A stretch of 64,000 bases of DNA from Brachyspira sp949287565 (GCF_036997615.1 NZ_JAWLQA010000013.1), one strand, 5' to 3'. Positions 9,355-18,979 are shown, numbered from the stretch's first letter. Notes: generated by a model from the letters alone, not told the origin. Numbers and translations: made by a program.

Positions 9355-9505
9355 TGTAACCCTTAATTTTTATAATAACACATATTATAATATTAATCAA
9401 ACGGTATTATTAGTAAATTAATTAGCAATTTTTATTATTGTAATAATAACCATTATTTTATATAATAAAATTAATCAACATTTATAAATAAAAAGATAAT
9501 AAATT

Positions 9506-10450
9506 ATGGATATATTTTTTGAAGAATATATAAATATAAATGGTATAGAACAATATTTTATACATTACCCAAAAAAATCAAATACGACTTTGCTATTTTT
9601 ACATGGCGGCCCTGGAGAAAGTGAATCATATTTTTTATATAAAATGCATTCAAAAACTCAAAATTACAATTTAGTATACTATGATCAAAGGGGTACAGGA
9701 AAAACTCAGGCAAAAAATAAATCAAAAGATAAAGATATAACGATAGAAAAATTGCTCATAGATTTAAAAGAAACAATTAATTATGTCAAACTAAAATATA
9801 ATTCTAAATACATTATTTTACTTGGGCATTCTTGGGGAAGTGTTTTAGGAATTGAGTTTATAAAAAAATTTCCTAATTTAGTTTCCGCCTATATCGGTAT
9901 GGGACAAGTAGTTAATTTCAAAATAGGTGAAAAAACAGGGTTTGACTATTGTTATGATATAGTACAAAAAAGCAATAATCAAAAATATATAAAAAAAATA
10001 GAAAAATTAAAAAATTATCCTTTTATCATAAATAAAAATAATGTATTTGAAGTATTTAAAAATTTTAGAGAAATACAGGTAAAGTATAAATTAGCCGGAT
10101 ACTATGAAGGTAATGACAAATTAAATAAAATAATTAAACAAAGTCCTATATATTCATTTAAAGATATGTTTAATCCTAATTCACTAATTTTAAATCAAAA
10201 TATTATATATTATCTAATTGATTATGATACAAGTAAATTCACAAACTTTAATATACCTATGTTTTTTATATGCGGTGCTAATGATTGGCAGGTACCAACT
10301 GTTATAGTAAAAGAGTACTATAGAAATATAATAGCACCTGATAAAGATTTATTTATAGTAGAAAATGCAGGACATCTTCTTAATATAGAAAATACAAAAG
10401 ATTATAATATTATAGTAGAAGGTATATGCAGCAGAGTAAGCGGAATTTAA
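9506..10450 (+). CDS. Alpha/beta hydrolase, proline-iminopeptidase-like
   Basis: 314 residues with the alpha/beta hydrolase fold. The oxyanion motif HGGPG is at residues 33-37, DQRGTGKT at 60-67, and the nucleophile elbow GHSWG at 107-111 (Ser109). The late Asp and His are in CGANDWQVP and ENAGHLLN. HGGPG plus GHSWG is the pattern of the S33 prolyl iminopeptidase group, but the substrate cannot be told. No signal peptide, so cytoplasmic. The ribosome binding site is weak and the gene is monocistronic. Confidence 0.85.
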   Translation: MDIFFEEYININGIEQYFIHYPKKSNTTLLFLHGGPGESESYFLYKMHSKTQNYNLVYYDQRGTGKTQAKNKSKDKDITIEKLLIDLKETINYVKLKYNSKYIILLGHSWGSVLGIEFIKKFPNLVSAYIGMGQVVNFKIGEKTGFDYCYDIVQKSNNQKYIKKIEKLKNYPFIINKNNVFEVFKNFREIQVKYKLAGYYEGNDKLNKIIKQSPIYSFKDMFNPNSLILNQNIIYYLIDYDTSKFTNFNIPMFFICGANDWQVPTVIVKEYYRNIIAPDKDLFIVENAGHLLNIENTKDYNIIVEGICSRVSGI

Positions 10451-10463
10451 TCTTATAAAAATT

Positions 10464-12056
10464 TTATTTAGAAACTGCAGAATATCCTAATTTTCTTGAT
10501 TCTTCAAAATAATGCTTACTTTTTTCTGTATACTCTTTCATCTTCTCTGCTGTAATAGTTGTAAGTTTTGAATATTCATCATAAACCAATGATAAATAAT
10601 AATAACTTTCAGCAAGTACAGAATTTGATTTATTATTTTTAATAGATTTCAAAAAACTATATTCAGATTCTTTTAAATCTTTCACCTGTTTTTCTAATTT
10701 GTATTTATAGAGAGATGTTATTCCGCTGTTATTTAAAAGATAAAAATTATCCTTTTCTAAATTAAGTCCATGCTTTATATCTTTTTCAGCATTATCTAAA
10801 CTTTCTATATCATTACAAATTTTATAATCTGTTAAATATAGCCATCCTCTATTTATATATATAGAAGTATTATTATCATCTATAGCAAGTGCTTTATTAT
10901 AATTATCTAAAGACATTTGAAAATATTTTTTATCTTTTGTATTTTTATACTTTTCATTATAAAGATCTGAATATATAAGCAATGTACTTAAATCATCTTT
11001 ATCATTATTATCATTAACAACTTTATTATAATCATTCAAAGCTAAATTAAAATAATTATCATTAGCTGTATAATGATATTTTTTTGTATAAAGAACTGAT
11101 CTGTCTTTTAATGTGTCTGTATTACTAAATCCATTAAAACTATTAATATCTATTATTTTATTATAGTCTTTTAAAGCAGCATCAAAATATTTATCTTCTG
11201 AAGTTTCTTCGTATTTTTTATTGAATAATAATGCCCTGCTTTTTAACACTGCTATATTATCATCATCAAAACTCAATATCTTTGTATAAATATTTATAGC
11301 ATTATCATCATTTCCATTTTCAACTTCTCTTAAAGCCATAAGAGATAATTCATTTATATTTAAATTTTCATCATTTTTATTTTTCTTTATAACATTCCAA
11401 TATACATTATCTGCATTTTTATTGTATTTATAATAATTATTTTTTAATACAAGTTTATCTCCGTCATTATTTGTATCAATAATTTTTTTATCATCATCTA
11501 AAGCATTAATAACTCCAGATGTATCCAGTTTATTAACATTTTCATCTTTTTTATTTTCATTACTATTCTCACTATTTTTATTGTCCTTATCAAAAAAACG
11601 AACATCCGAATCTGCATTTTCCAATGCTTCAGAATTATTACCCCTAAACAAAAACATAGAAGCAATAATAGTAAATACAGTTCCAGCAAATATAATAGCT
11701 ATGGTTCTGGTATCTACATTTAATAATCCGCTGTTATCTATAATTGAATTGAAACTATTAACATGAGGAGCAATATATTCTTTATATTTTATCTCTAATA
11801 AATAATCTAAATTTTTCTTTATATTATTTCTATTTAGAATATCATTTTTATTGCTTAATTGCGTATTAGTATCTATATTGCTATTTTTATATGAATAGAA
11901 TTTAGTATATGTATTTGAGTTATATATCCAATAACATATTCCAGCAATTAGTAAAATTAGGAATACAATTGTTAACATAACACCATTTGAAGAAGACTTT
12001 TCTATTTCAGGTTCATAATTTTTTTCAGTTTTTATAAAATTATGCTCTTCTTCCAT
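10464..12056 (-). CDS. TPR-repeat membrane protein
   Basis: 530 residues. A charged N-terminus, one transmembrane segment at about 26-45, a second hydrophobic segment at about 110-135, an acidic Asn/Asp-rich linker, and then about seven degenerate TPR-like repeats with the phrase (Y/F)xxALxDYNK(I/V). This suggests a protein-interaction scaffold; no enzymatic motif is seen. The start codon sits at the foot of a hairpin that also contains the only candidate Shine-Dalgarno (GGGA). Confidence 0.7.
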   Translation of the reverse strand: MEEEHNFIKTEKNYEPEIEKSSSNGVMLTIVFLILLIAGICYWIYNSNTYTKFYSYKNSNIDTNTQLSNKNDILNRNNIKKNLDYLLEIKYKEYIAPHVNSFNSIIDNSGLLNVDTRTIAIIFAGTVFTIIASMFLFRGNNSEALENADSDVRFFDKDNKNSENSNENKKDENVNKLDTSGVINALDDDKKIIDTNNDGDKLVLKNNYYKYNKNADNVYWNVIKKNKNDENLNINELSLMALREVENGNDDNAINIYTKILSFDDDNIAVLKSRALLFNKKYEETSEDKYFDAALKDYNKIIDINSFNGFSNTDTLKDRSVLYTKKYHYTANDNYFNLALNDYNKVVNDNNDKDDLSTLLIYSDLYNEKYKNTKDKKYFQMSLDNYNKALAIDDNNTSIYINRGWLYLTDYKICNDIESLDNAEKDIKHGLNLEKDNFYLLNNSGITSLYKYKLEKQVKDLKESEYSFLKSIKNNKSNSVLAESYYYLSLVYDEYSKLTTITAEKMKEYTEKSKHYFEESRKLGYSAVSK

Positions 12057-12097
12057 GCAAAAATCCCGATATTAAGTAGATTATTTATCGGATTGCA
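12056..12097 (-). promoter_or_regulatory. Hairpin covering the start region of the TPR gene
   Basis: On the minus strand TGCAATCCGATA pairs with TATCGGGAT...TTGCA. The 3' arm contains the GGGA ribosome-binding candidate and runs into the ATG. It lies between the ankyrin gene stop and the TPR start, so it may be a terminator for the former, a translational gate for the latter, or both. Confidence 0.4.
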
Positions 12098-12140
12098 TTT
12101 CATAAAAAAAAATAAATATGATAACTTGATCGTATTTTTT

Positions 12141-12920
12141 TTAAATATTATTATTCTCGTAATATTCTTTAATCATATTAATAATTTTTTCATTGCCTGT
12201 ATCATAAGCATAATCTAAAGAAGTATTTGAATCATTATCTGCAAAATTTATATTAGGATTATATTTAAGCAGAATATCAATTATATTAGTATTTTCTCTA
12301 ATAATTGCAAACATTAATGAACTTTTACCATCATTACTAGCAATATTAATATCAGCATTATTATCTAGCAAAATATTTACAACATCTTCATAACCATTTA
12401 TAACAGCCTGTATTAACGCAGTATATCCCATATTATTTTGATGATCAATATTAATAGTATCAATCTCTAATATTTTTTTTACTATATCCGTACTCTTAGA
12501 AAAACAAGCCTCTATCAATACATTATTACCATCATTATTTACTTGATTAATATTAGCACCATTCTCCAATAAAATATTAAAAATATCATAATGTCCACCA
12601 GCAGCAGAAGCCATAAGGGCACTATATCCGAAATTATTCACTATATTTACATCAGCATTATTTTTTATAAGTAAATCAACTATATCCTTAAATCCATTAA
12701 AAGAAGCAATCATCAAAGGAGATATTTTATCGCTGTCAAGTATGTTAGGATCAATTCCATTATCTAATAACTCTTTTACTCCTTTATAATCATTCTGCTG
12801 AAAGTATATAAAAATTTTATCCTCATCTTTATTAATATCATATTTATTAGCACTGCTTATATACTCTGAATATAAAAAACTATTAAATATAATAAATATT
12901 AAAATCAAATATCTTTTCAT
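12141..12920 (-). CDS. Exported ankyrin-repeat protein
   Basis: 259 residues. An N-terminal signal peptide (MKRYLILIFIIFNSFLYS) is followed by six or seven ankyrin repeats (repeat phrases ISPLMIASFNG, YSALMASAAGG, YTALIQAVINGYEDVVNILLD). The repeats suggest protein-protein binding in the periplasm or at the surface; the partner is unknown. Other ankyrin genes are at 13409 and 20506. Confidence 0.85.
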   Translation of the reverse strand: MKRYLILIFIIFNSFLYSEYISSANKYDINKDEDKIFIYFQQNDYKGVKELLDNGIDPNILDSDKISPLMIASFNGFKDIVDLLIKNNADVNIVNNFGYSALMASAAGGHYDIFNILLENGANINQVNNDGNNVLIEACFSKSTDIVKKILEIDTINIDHQNNMGYTALIQAVINGYEDVVNILLDNNADINIASNDGKSSLMFAIIRENTNIIDILLKYNPNINFADNDSNTSLDYAYDTGNEKIINMIKEYYENNNI

Positions 12921-12990
12921 AACAATATCCGTAATAAATTTACAAATATATATAACGGATTATATAGAATTATCTTAAATATTTTTATAA

Positions 12991-13018
12991 TTGACAAAAT
13001 ACACATACAAGGTATAAT
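12991..13018 (+). promoter_or_regulatory. Consensus sigma-70 type promoter
   Basis: TTGACA (12991-12996), a 16-nt spacer, and TATAAT (13013-13018). The ATG of the next gene begins 7 nt after the -10 box, about where transcription should begin, which predicts a leaderless mRNA. Confidence 0.75.
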
Positions 13019-13024
13019 AAAAAT

Positions 13025-13429
13025 ATGAATACAGCTATATTTGAAATAATAATGTTTAGCCCAATACTAATTGCCATAAGTTTAATAATTTTATTATTCT
13101 TTATTCTTTTATATTATTTTATAAAAATAATAAATACTCTTTTTATAAAATTCTTTCATATAAACAAAAAATTAATGGATAAAGTTCATATAATTTCATT
13201 TGTATCCATAAACATATTAATTAGTGCTTATTTTCTTATTAGTCTTTTATATAGAATAAGTACTTATGGAATAGATTTAAATACATTTATGGATAAAGAT
13301 AATCAAGTGTATCTTGGAAATATAATATTTACTTTTTCTTTAATATTAGAAAGTATAATTATTTCTATTATTTGTATTTTTATAAATAATAGAAATATAC
13401 CTTTTAAATTATTTAGAAACGGTTTTTAA
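13025..13429 (+). CDS. Hypothetical integral membrane protein
   Basis: 134 residues with about four hydrophobic helices separated by short charged loops; no known domain recognised. The start is set by the perfect promoter 7 nt upstream, and there is no well-placed ribosome binding site. The last 21 bp overlap the 3' end of the convergent ankyrin gene. Confidence 0.65.
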   Translation: MNTAIFEIIMFSPILIAISLIILLFFILLYYFIKIINTLFIKFFHINKKLMDKVHIISFVSINILISAYFLISLLYRISTYGIDLNTFMDKDNQVYLGNIIFTFSLILESIIISIICIFINNRNIPFKLFRNGF

Positions 13430-13984
13430 ATAATCTGCTGCTTCTTTCTGCTCTTTACGAATAGCAAATTCTAAAGCTCTTTCTCCGTCTTTATTTTTAT
13501 GCTCTATATCTGCCCCATTTTCTATTAATAATTTCATTGTTTCAATATCATTTATACCGGCAGCAAACATTAAAGGCGTTACAAGCTTAAAATTTTTAAC
13601 ATTGACATCAGCACCAGCTTCAACTAATGCCTTGATAATATTATATTCTTTTGTAAGACATGCATAAAGCAAGGCAGAAAATAAAGGTTTATCTCTTAAG
13701 TTGACATCAGCACCGCTGTCTATTAAATACTCAGCTATTTTTACTTGCTTCTCAGCACAGGCAAACATTAAGGCTGTTATACCTGTTCTGCTTCTTGCAT
13801 TTAAATTAGCACCTTCTTCTACTAAAAGTTTGGCTATATCAAAATAACCTTTCTTAGCACAAATCATAAGTAATGTAAATTTAGATTCTTCATCTCTAGC
13901 ATCTACCAAAGTATTATCAGATTCTAAACATTTTTTTACATTCTCTATATCATTATTTTTTACATATTCAACTATATCAGACAT
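13409..13984 (-). CDS. Cytoplasmic ankyrin-repeat protein
   Basis: 191 residues with no signal peptide, built of five ankyrin repeats (FTLLMICAKKGYFDIAKLLVEEGANLN, shown here only by its core TLLMICAKKGY; then GITALMFACAEK and VTPLMFAAGIND). Ankyrin proteins of this size are protein-binding modules. The gene lies 31 bp upstream of the ABC permease gene in the same direction and overlaps the convergent membrane-protein gene by 21 bp. Confidence 0.85.
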   Translation of the reverse strand: MSDIVEYVKNNDIENVKKCLESDNTLVDARDEESKFTLLMICAKKGYFDIAKLLVEEGANLNARSRTGITALMFACAEKQVKIAEYLIDSGADVNLRDKPLFSALLYACLTKEYNIIKALVEAGADVNVKNFKLVTPLMFAAGINDIETMKLLIENGADIEHKNKDGERALEFAIRKEQKEAADYLKTVSK

Positions 13985-14015
13985 TTTGATAAAGCCCTTT
14001 TAATAAAATCAAAAA

Positions 14016-14723
14016 TTATTGCCATTTATAAGATTCTACAAACATAGTAGATATTGATATGCAGGCAACAGCCCAAATTAAAAAGAATATAACATTCTGT
14101 ATATCTATCATACCTTTAGTAAAATCAGAAAAATATGTAGTTATAGAAATAGCATTCAATATCTTGCTTGCCCCTGTAAACATTTCACTAAGCCAATTTA
14201 TTATATAGGCAAATATACCCATAGATACACCCAAAATAGCAGCTACTAACTGACTTTTAGATATGCTTGTTGCTATAAGTCCTAATCCGAGTATAGCAGT
14301 ACCTAAAAGGAATAATCCTAAATATCCGCTGAATATTACTCCTATATCAGGCTTACCAAATACCATAAGAAGTATAGGATAAACAAAAGTCATAACAAGA
14401 AGTGAAGCATATACAACCAATACAGATAAATATTTACCTAAAACATATTGAAGTGAAGTAATAGGCGCTGTCATTATAAGTTCAAAAGTTCCTGAAGCTC
14501 TTTCCTCTGCTATAAGTTTCATACAAAGAATAGAAAGGAATAATATTGTAAAAAATCCAATATTATACATAGTGTTTTCCATAACAGCCAATCTGCTATA
14601 ATAAATTTCTATAGTAAAAAAGTATCCTGTCAAAGCAAGATATATAAATCCCAATATATAATATAATGGCGATACATAAAAAGATTGAATTTCTCTTGAA
14701 AATACAACATATATATTTCTCAT
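14016..14723 (-). CDS. ABC-2 type permease, GldF-like
   Basis: 235 residues with six transmembrane segments. The phrases FYVSPLYYILGFIYLALTGYFF and LIAEERASGTFELIMTAPI, here abbreviated, match the ABC-2 permease subfamily of GldF/NosY-type exporters (the conserved EERxxGTxE coupling helix is at about residues 72-80). It pairs with the ATPase encoded just upstream (14763-15761). A companion GldG-like subunit is not adjacent. The substrate is unknown. Confidence 0.85.
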   Translation of the reverse strand: MRNIYVVFSREIQSFYVSPLYYILGFIYLALTGYFFTIEIYYSRLAVMENTMYNIGFFTILFLSILCMKLIAEERASGTFELIMTAPITSLQYVLGKYLSVLVVYASLLVMTFVYPILLMVFGKPDIGVIFSGYLGLFLLGTAILGLGLIATSISKSQLVAAILGVSMGIFAYIINWLSEMFTGASKILNAISITTYFSDFTKGMIDIQNVIFFLIWAVACISISTMFVESYKWQ

Positions 14724-14762
14724 TTATATTAACCTCTTATTAATTGTTTATTTATTTTATAT

Positions 14763-15761
14763 TTATTCTTCATTATTTTCTGCACTCAAAACTGCATCTC
14801 TAATATATTTAGACTTATCAAAATCTTCATTTTTCTTTTTATCAGTAAAGTAAATGAATACTTCTTCTAATGATCTTTCTTTAGCTCTTATTTCTAAAAC
14901 ATCAAAATTATTATTAACTAAATGCTTAACTATTGCAGCCCTTGAATCATTTCCTCTCTCACACTCAATAATAATATCACCATAAGAGTTAGCTTCTGCC
15001 TGAATAACTCCATTAACTTCCCTAACACATAAAAGAGCATCATTATATCTTCCAGCTACTTTAAGTTCTATGTTACCGCCTAATATTTCTCTATCCATAG
15101 CCATTTTCAAGCCTTCAATAGTATCTTCAGCTATTAATTCTCCGCTATCTATAATTAGGGCTCTTTCACAAGTATCTTCAACTTCGCTTAATATATGAGT
15201 AGAAAGTATGACAGTTCTAGTTCCGCCCAAACTTTTTATTAATGATCTTACCTCTATTAATTGATTAGGATCCAAACCGCTTGTAGGTTCATCTAATATT
15301 AAAACTTCAGGATCATGTATTATTGCCTGTGCTATTCCTGTACGCTGCTTATAACCTTTTGATAAATGCCCTATTATTCTATTTCTGTATTTAGTAAGTC
15401 CTGTTATTTCTATGGTATTTTCCAATGCAGTTTTTATATGCTTTCTAGGTATGCCTTTAAGTTTGGCACAAAATCTAAGATAATCTATAACTGTCATTTC
15501 AGTGTATAGCGAAACATTTTCAGGCATATAACCTATTCTTTTTTTAATTTCTATAGGATTATCATAAACTTCATAATCATCTAAATAAACATATCCGCTT
15601 GTAGCTGGAAGATAACCTGTAATTATACGCATCATAGTGCTTTTACCAGCTCCATTCGGCCCTAGAAATCCTACTATCTCTCCCTTATTTATAGTATAGG
15701 ATACCCCTTTTAATGCTATATGTTCTCCATAATATTTAACTATATTATCAACTTTTATCAT
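14763..15761 (-). CDS. ABC transporter ATP-binding protein, GldA-like
   Basis: 332 residues. Walker A GPNGAGKST (residues 34-42), a Q-loop region at GYMPEN, signature LSKGYKQR (a common LSxGxxQR variant), Walker B VLILDEP followed by TSGLDP, and switch His in STHIL. The C-terminal about 100 residues resemble the accessory domain of GldA/NatA exporters. It is co-transcribed with the GldF-like permease 39 bp downstream. Confidence 0.9.
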   Translation of the reverse strand: MIKVDNIVKYYGEHIALKGVSYTINKGEIVGFLGPNGAGKSTMMRIITGYLPATSGYVYLDDYEVYDNPIEIKKRIGYMPENVSLYTEMTVIDYLRFCAKLKGIPRKHIKTALENTIEITGLTKYRNRIIGHLSKGYKQRTGIAQAIIHDPEVLILDEPTSGLDPNQLIEVRSLIKSLGGTRTVILSTHILSEVEDTCERALIIDSGELIAEDTIEGLKMAMDREILGGNIELKVAGRYNDALLCVREVNGVIQAEANSYGDIIIECERGNDSRAAIVKHLVNNNFDVLEIRAKERSLEEVFIYFTDKKKNEDFDKSKYIRDAVLSAENNEE

Positions 15762-15943
15762 TAAAAATCCTTTAAATATTTATTACAACAAAAGAATGCT
15801 GTATTATACAGCAAAACTCTAATTTATCAATATATTTGTTAATTATTATATTATCGCAAAATAATAATTTTTCAGTAATAAAAAAATTATAATATTAAAG
15901 ACTGTTTTATAGTAAATTGTATGATTGTATCATTAGAATAAAT

Positions 15944-15977
15944 AAAAAAGTCTGCCTAAATTAGACAGACTTTTTTT
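15944..15977 (-). terminator. Rho-independent terminator
   Basis: AAAAAAGTCTG (15944-15954) pairs with CAGACTTTTTT (15966-15976). T-runs lie on both sides, so it can stop transcription either way; it is placed to end the leftward HEAT-repeat gene. Confidence 0.85.
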
Positions 15978-16012
15978 ATTCAAAATTAAATTAATGTTTT
16001 TATTTACTAAAA

Positions 16013-16738
16013 TTACTGAGCTGCAGTATCAGTAGTAGTTGTAGTATTGTTGTTTCCGCCATCTGATGAAGGTTTGATATTTTTGATAGCATCAACAGCA
16101 GCTTGTCTAACAACTATAAAATATTGTTCATTTTGAGCTAAATCTATCAAATCGCTTAAAGCAGCTTGATCGCCTATTTTACCCAAAGCAACAACAACTT
16201 CATAAACTATAGCTTGAGTTTTAGCTAATCTTAATTGGAAAAGTAAAGCAGCTACGCCTTTGTTACTTCCTATTTCACCTAATGCCTGAGCAGCAGCTAT
16301 AATGTTAGATGTTTCTTGTTCAGAATATAACATTTGTGATATGTATTCTACAGAAGTTTCTGACTTAGCAGCTTTAGCAGCTTGTAAAGCCTGATAACGA
16401 ACCATAGAATCAGAATTCTGACTAGAAGGTGCATTTAAACCATAGCTTACATATCTGTTAATTGCTTCTAATAAATTTTCAGAACTAGCACCTTTTTCAC
16501 TTAAAGCTTTGAAACACATAGCTTTAACTTGAGGACTACCGCCTTCTATAGCTGATATCAAAAGTTTTTCATCTTGAGCAGCCAATGCATCCACAAAATT
16601 TTGAGCTAATTGTTCTCTTGGCTTATTACCTGTAGTTCCTGTATCAGTAGTAGTAGTTGTTGTTGTAGTATCTTGAGCAAAAACAGATGATAAAGAAAAT
16701 GCAAACATTAATGTTACGATAAATACTTTCTTGAGCAT
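16013..16738 (-). CDS. Exported HEAT-repeat protein
   Basis: 241 residues from the ATG at 16738 (AAGGGG upstream); a longer start at 16768 would bury the signal peptide. Signal peptide MLKKVFIVTLMFAFSLSSVFA, a Thr-rich linker, then about five HEAT-like repeats (VKAMCFKALSEKG, IIAAAQALGEIG, VYEVVVALGKIG, VVRQAAVDAIKNI) and a Thr/Gly tail. Probably a periplasmic scaffold; binding partner unknown. Confidence 0.8.
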   Translation of the reverse strand: MLKKVFIVTLMFAFSLSSVFAQDTTTTTTTTDTGTTGNKPREQLAQNFVDALAAQDEKLLISAIEGGSPQVKAMCFKALSEKGASSENLLEAINRYVSYGLNAPSSQNSDSMVRYQALQAAKAAKSETSVEYISQMLYSEQETSNIIAAAQALGEIGSNKGVAALLFQLRLAKTQAIVYEVVVALGKIGDQAALSDLIDLAQNEQYFIVVRQAAVDAIKNIKPSSDGGNNNTTTTTDTAAQ

Positions 16739-16931
16739 TATACAACCCCTTAATATATTAACTTCCACTAATAATACTATTATTATTCAATAATTGCAAG
16801 TAAATTTAAAAAATTTATAAAAAAATAATCATGTATAAAAATACTATATTTTTCATATAATACAAAATATATTCTTCATAAATTAATTTTTTAATTTATA
16901 AAATAAATTCTTTATATTAACTATTTATCTA

Positions 16932-16959
16932 TTGCAAAAAGATGTATGTGTTTTATAAT
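16932..16959 (+). promoter_or_regulatory. Predicted dhaK promoter
   Basis: TTGCAA (16932-16937), 16-nt spacer, TATAAT (16954-16959), 52 bp upstream of the dhaK start. Confidence 0.65.
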
Positions 16960-17011
16960 ATATAAGTAACATAATATATTATAAAAATAAAAAATAATAA
17001 GGGGGATGCTT

Positions 17012-18007
17012 ATGAAAAAAATAATTAATGATATAAGTAACATAATATTAGAAGAACTTCAGGGAATGGAAAGAGCATATTCTAATATATTGAAAGTTAA
17101 TTATGAGCCTATATATGTAACAAGAGTTGGTAAAAACAGCAAAGTATCCCTAATTTCAGGTGGAGGTTCTGGGCATGAACCATTACATGCTGGATTTGTC
17201 GGATATGGTATGCTTGATGCTGCTTGTCCTGGAGAAATATTCACCTCACCTACTCCGGATCAAATGGAAGAAGCTGCAAAATCTATAAATAATGATAAAG
17301 GTGTACTATTTCTAGTAAAAAATTACACAGGTGATGTTATGAATTTCCAAATGGCTGAAGATTTATGTAAAGCTGAAGGTATTGATGCTAGAAGTATTAT
17401 TATAGATGATGATGTATCAGTAAAAAACAGTTTATACACTACAGGAAGAAGAGGAGTCGGAGCAACTGTATTTTTTGAAAAGATATGCGGTGCTTCAGCT
17501 GAAAAAGGAGATGATATAAATAAAGTTTTAGAATATGCTAACTATTGCAAAGAAAATGCACGTTCTATGGGTATGGCTTTAACTTCATGCACTGTTCCTG
17601 CTGTTGGCAAACCTACATTTGATATATCTGATAATGAAATAGAAATGGGTATAGGAATACATGGAGAACCTGGAAGAGAAAGAACAAATATAAAAAAATC
17701 TTCTGAAATAGCTGAAATAATGATGGAAGCTATATGTTCTGATATACCATACAAAAATGGTGATGAAGTAATTTGTATGGTTAATGGTATGGGAGCTACT
17801 CCTTTGATGGAACTTTACATATTATATAATGATGTTGTTAAAATAGCTGATAAAAAAGGAATAAAAATAGTAAGAAACTTAATAGGTAATTATGTTACTT
17901 CTATAGATATGGCAGGTGCTTCTATTAGTTTAATGAAAGTAAATGATGATATATTAAAACTTTGGGATTATCCTGTACATACTGCGGCTTTAAGATGGGG
18001 TATGTAA
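17012..18007 (+). CDS. dhaK: Dihydroxyacetone kinase subunit DhaK
   Basis: 331 residues from the ATG at 17012, 6 nt after AAGGGGG; the ATG at 17006 touches the Shine-Dalgarno and is unlikely. DhaK binds dihydroxyacetone covalently through a histidine, here His217 in GIHGEPG. The substrate-pocket motif GGGSGHEP is at 50-57 and CPGEIFTSPTPDQ at 72-84. It forms the kinase with DhaL; phosphate comes from the PTS through DhaM. A 336-bp gap with its own promoter separates it from dhaL. Confidence 0.95.
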   Translation: MKKIINDISNIILEELQGMERAYSNILKVNYEPIYVTRVGKNSKVSLISGGGSGHEPLHAGFVGYGMLDAACPGEIFTSPTPDQMEEAAKSINNDKGVLFLVKNYTGDVMNFQMAEDLCKAEGIDARSIIIDDDVSVKNSLYTTGRRGVGATVFFEKICGASAEKGDDINKVLEYANYCKENARSMGMALTSCTVPAVGKPTFDISDNEIEMGIGIHGEPGRERTNIKKSSEIAEIMMEAICSDIPYKNGDEVICMVNGMGATPLMELYILYNDVVKIADKKGIKIVRNLIGNYVTSIDMAGASISLMKVNDDILKLWDYPVHTAALRWGM

Positions 18008-18251
18008 TTAATTAAATAAATTTATTATTTAGTATAACTAATTATATTGTAAAAATAATAGAACTTCATTAGTTAGATATAAATGCAAGTTTATTATATT
18101 AAAAATATTAGATATATATAAAAAATTGTGAGAGTTTACTAAATTTATTTAATTATAAAGCTAGGTATAAAAATTGTAAAAGATAGCATTTGCTAAATAC
18201 ATGCAAAATGAACTAACAATTTTTATTAACAATAATAAAAAATAGTTTTTT

Positions 18252-18260
18252 TGTTATAAT
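18252..18260 (+). promoter_or_regulatory. Extended -10 promoter of dhaL
   Basis: TGTTATAAT is a TGn-TATAAT extended -10 with no clear -35 element. Transcription would start near 18267, just ahead of the structured leader at 18270. The rest of the dhaK-dhaL gap (18008-18251) is AT-rich and I see no gene in it. Confidence 0.55.
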
Positions 18261-18269
18261 TAGAAAATT

Positions 18270-18335
18270 AAAAAAGCGAGCCGAAGCACTTTATTTAATT
18301 TATTAAGTAAAGGTAAGCATAACAACAATAAAGGA
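18270..18335 (+). promoter_or_regulatory. Structured dhaL leader related to prophage leader elements
   Basis: Six A residues plus GCGAGCCGAAGC (18270-18287) are identical, over 18 nt, to the minus strand of the capsid-gene leader (56768-56785 region). An imperfect hairpin follows (CTTTATTTAAT / ATTAAGTAAAG, 18289-18312), then GTAAGCATAACAACAATA and AAGGAG. The 3' portion ATAACAACAATA is also shared with the prophage elements. Confidence 0.55.
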
Positions 18336-18343
18336 GATATTTT

Positions 18344-18955
18344 ATGTGTAATAATACAAAAATAAAAGAATGGCTTATTAATCTATCTCTTGTATACGAT
18401 GAAAATAAAGATTATCTTACTCAATTGGATGCTGACATAGGAGATGCTGATCATGGAATAAATATGAGCAGAGGTTTTGGTTTTGTTAGAGATGCTTTAA
18501 AAGATAATGATTCTGCAATATCAGCCATATTCAAACAGACAGCTACACTTCTTATAAAAAATGTAGGCGGAGCTTCGGGACCATTGTATGGTACTTTCTT
18601 TCTTAATGCCAGCATAGTTTCTGCAAATAAAGAAGAATTAACATTAAAAGATATAACAGAAATTTTTAATAAAGGAATTAATGCCATATCAGCATTGGGA
18701 AAATCTAAAGAAGGTGAAAAAACTATGCTTGATACATTGTTTCCTGCATTAAATGCTATGAAAGAAAATAATGAAAGCATAGAAGATTTTAAAAATAAAG
18801 TATTAATATCAGCAGAAAATGGAATGAAATCTACTATAGATATGGTTGCTACTAAAGGAAGGGCTAGTTATTTAGCTGAAAGGAGCGTAGGACATCAGGA
18901 TCCTGGAGCTACTTCTTCATTTATGATGATAAAAGAATTAATAAATATTTTATAA
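18344..18955 (+). CDS. dhaL: Dihydroxyacetone kinase ADP-binding subunit DhaL
   Basis: 203 residues, the normal length. The Mg-ADP binding aspartates are in DADIGDADHG (residues 29-38), and GGASGPLYGTFF forms the nucleotide lid region. It carries the ADP cofactor that is rephosphorylated by DhaM. AAAGGAG precedes the ATG; dhaM follows after 24 bp. Confidence 0.95.
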   Translation: MCNNTKIKEWLINLSLVYDENKDYLTQLDADIGDADHGINMSRGFGFVRDALKDNDSAISAIFKQTATLLIKNVGGASGPLYGTFFLNASIVSANKEELTLKDITEIFNKGINAISALGKSKEGEKTMLDTLFPALNAMKENNESIEDFKNKVLISAENGMKSTIDMVATKGRASYLAERSVGHQDPGATSSFMMIKELINIL

Positions 18956-18979
18956 AAAATTATATTAAAAGGAATTAAT

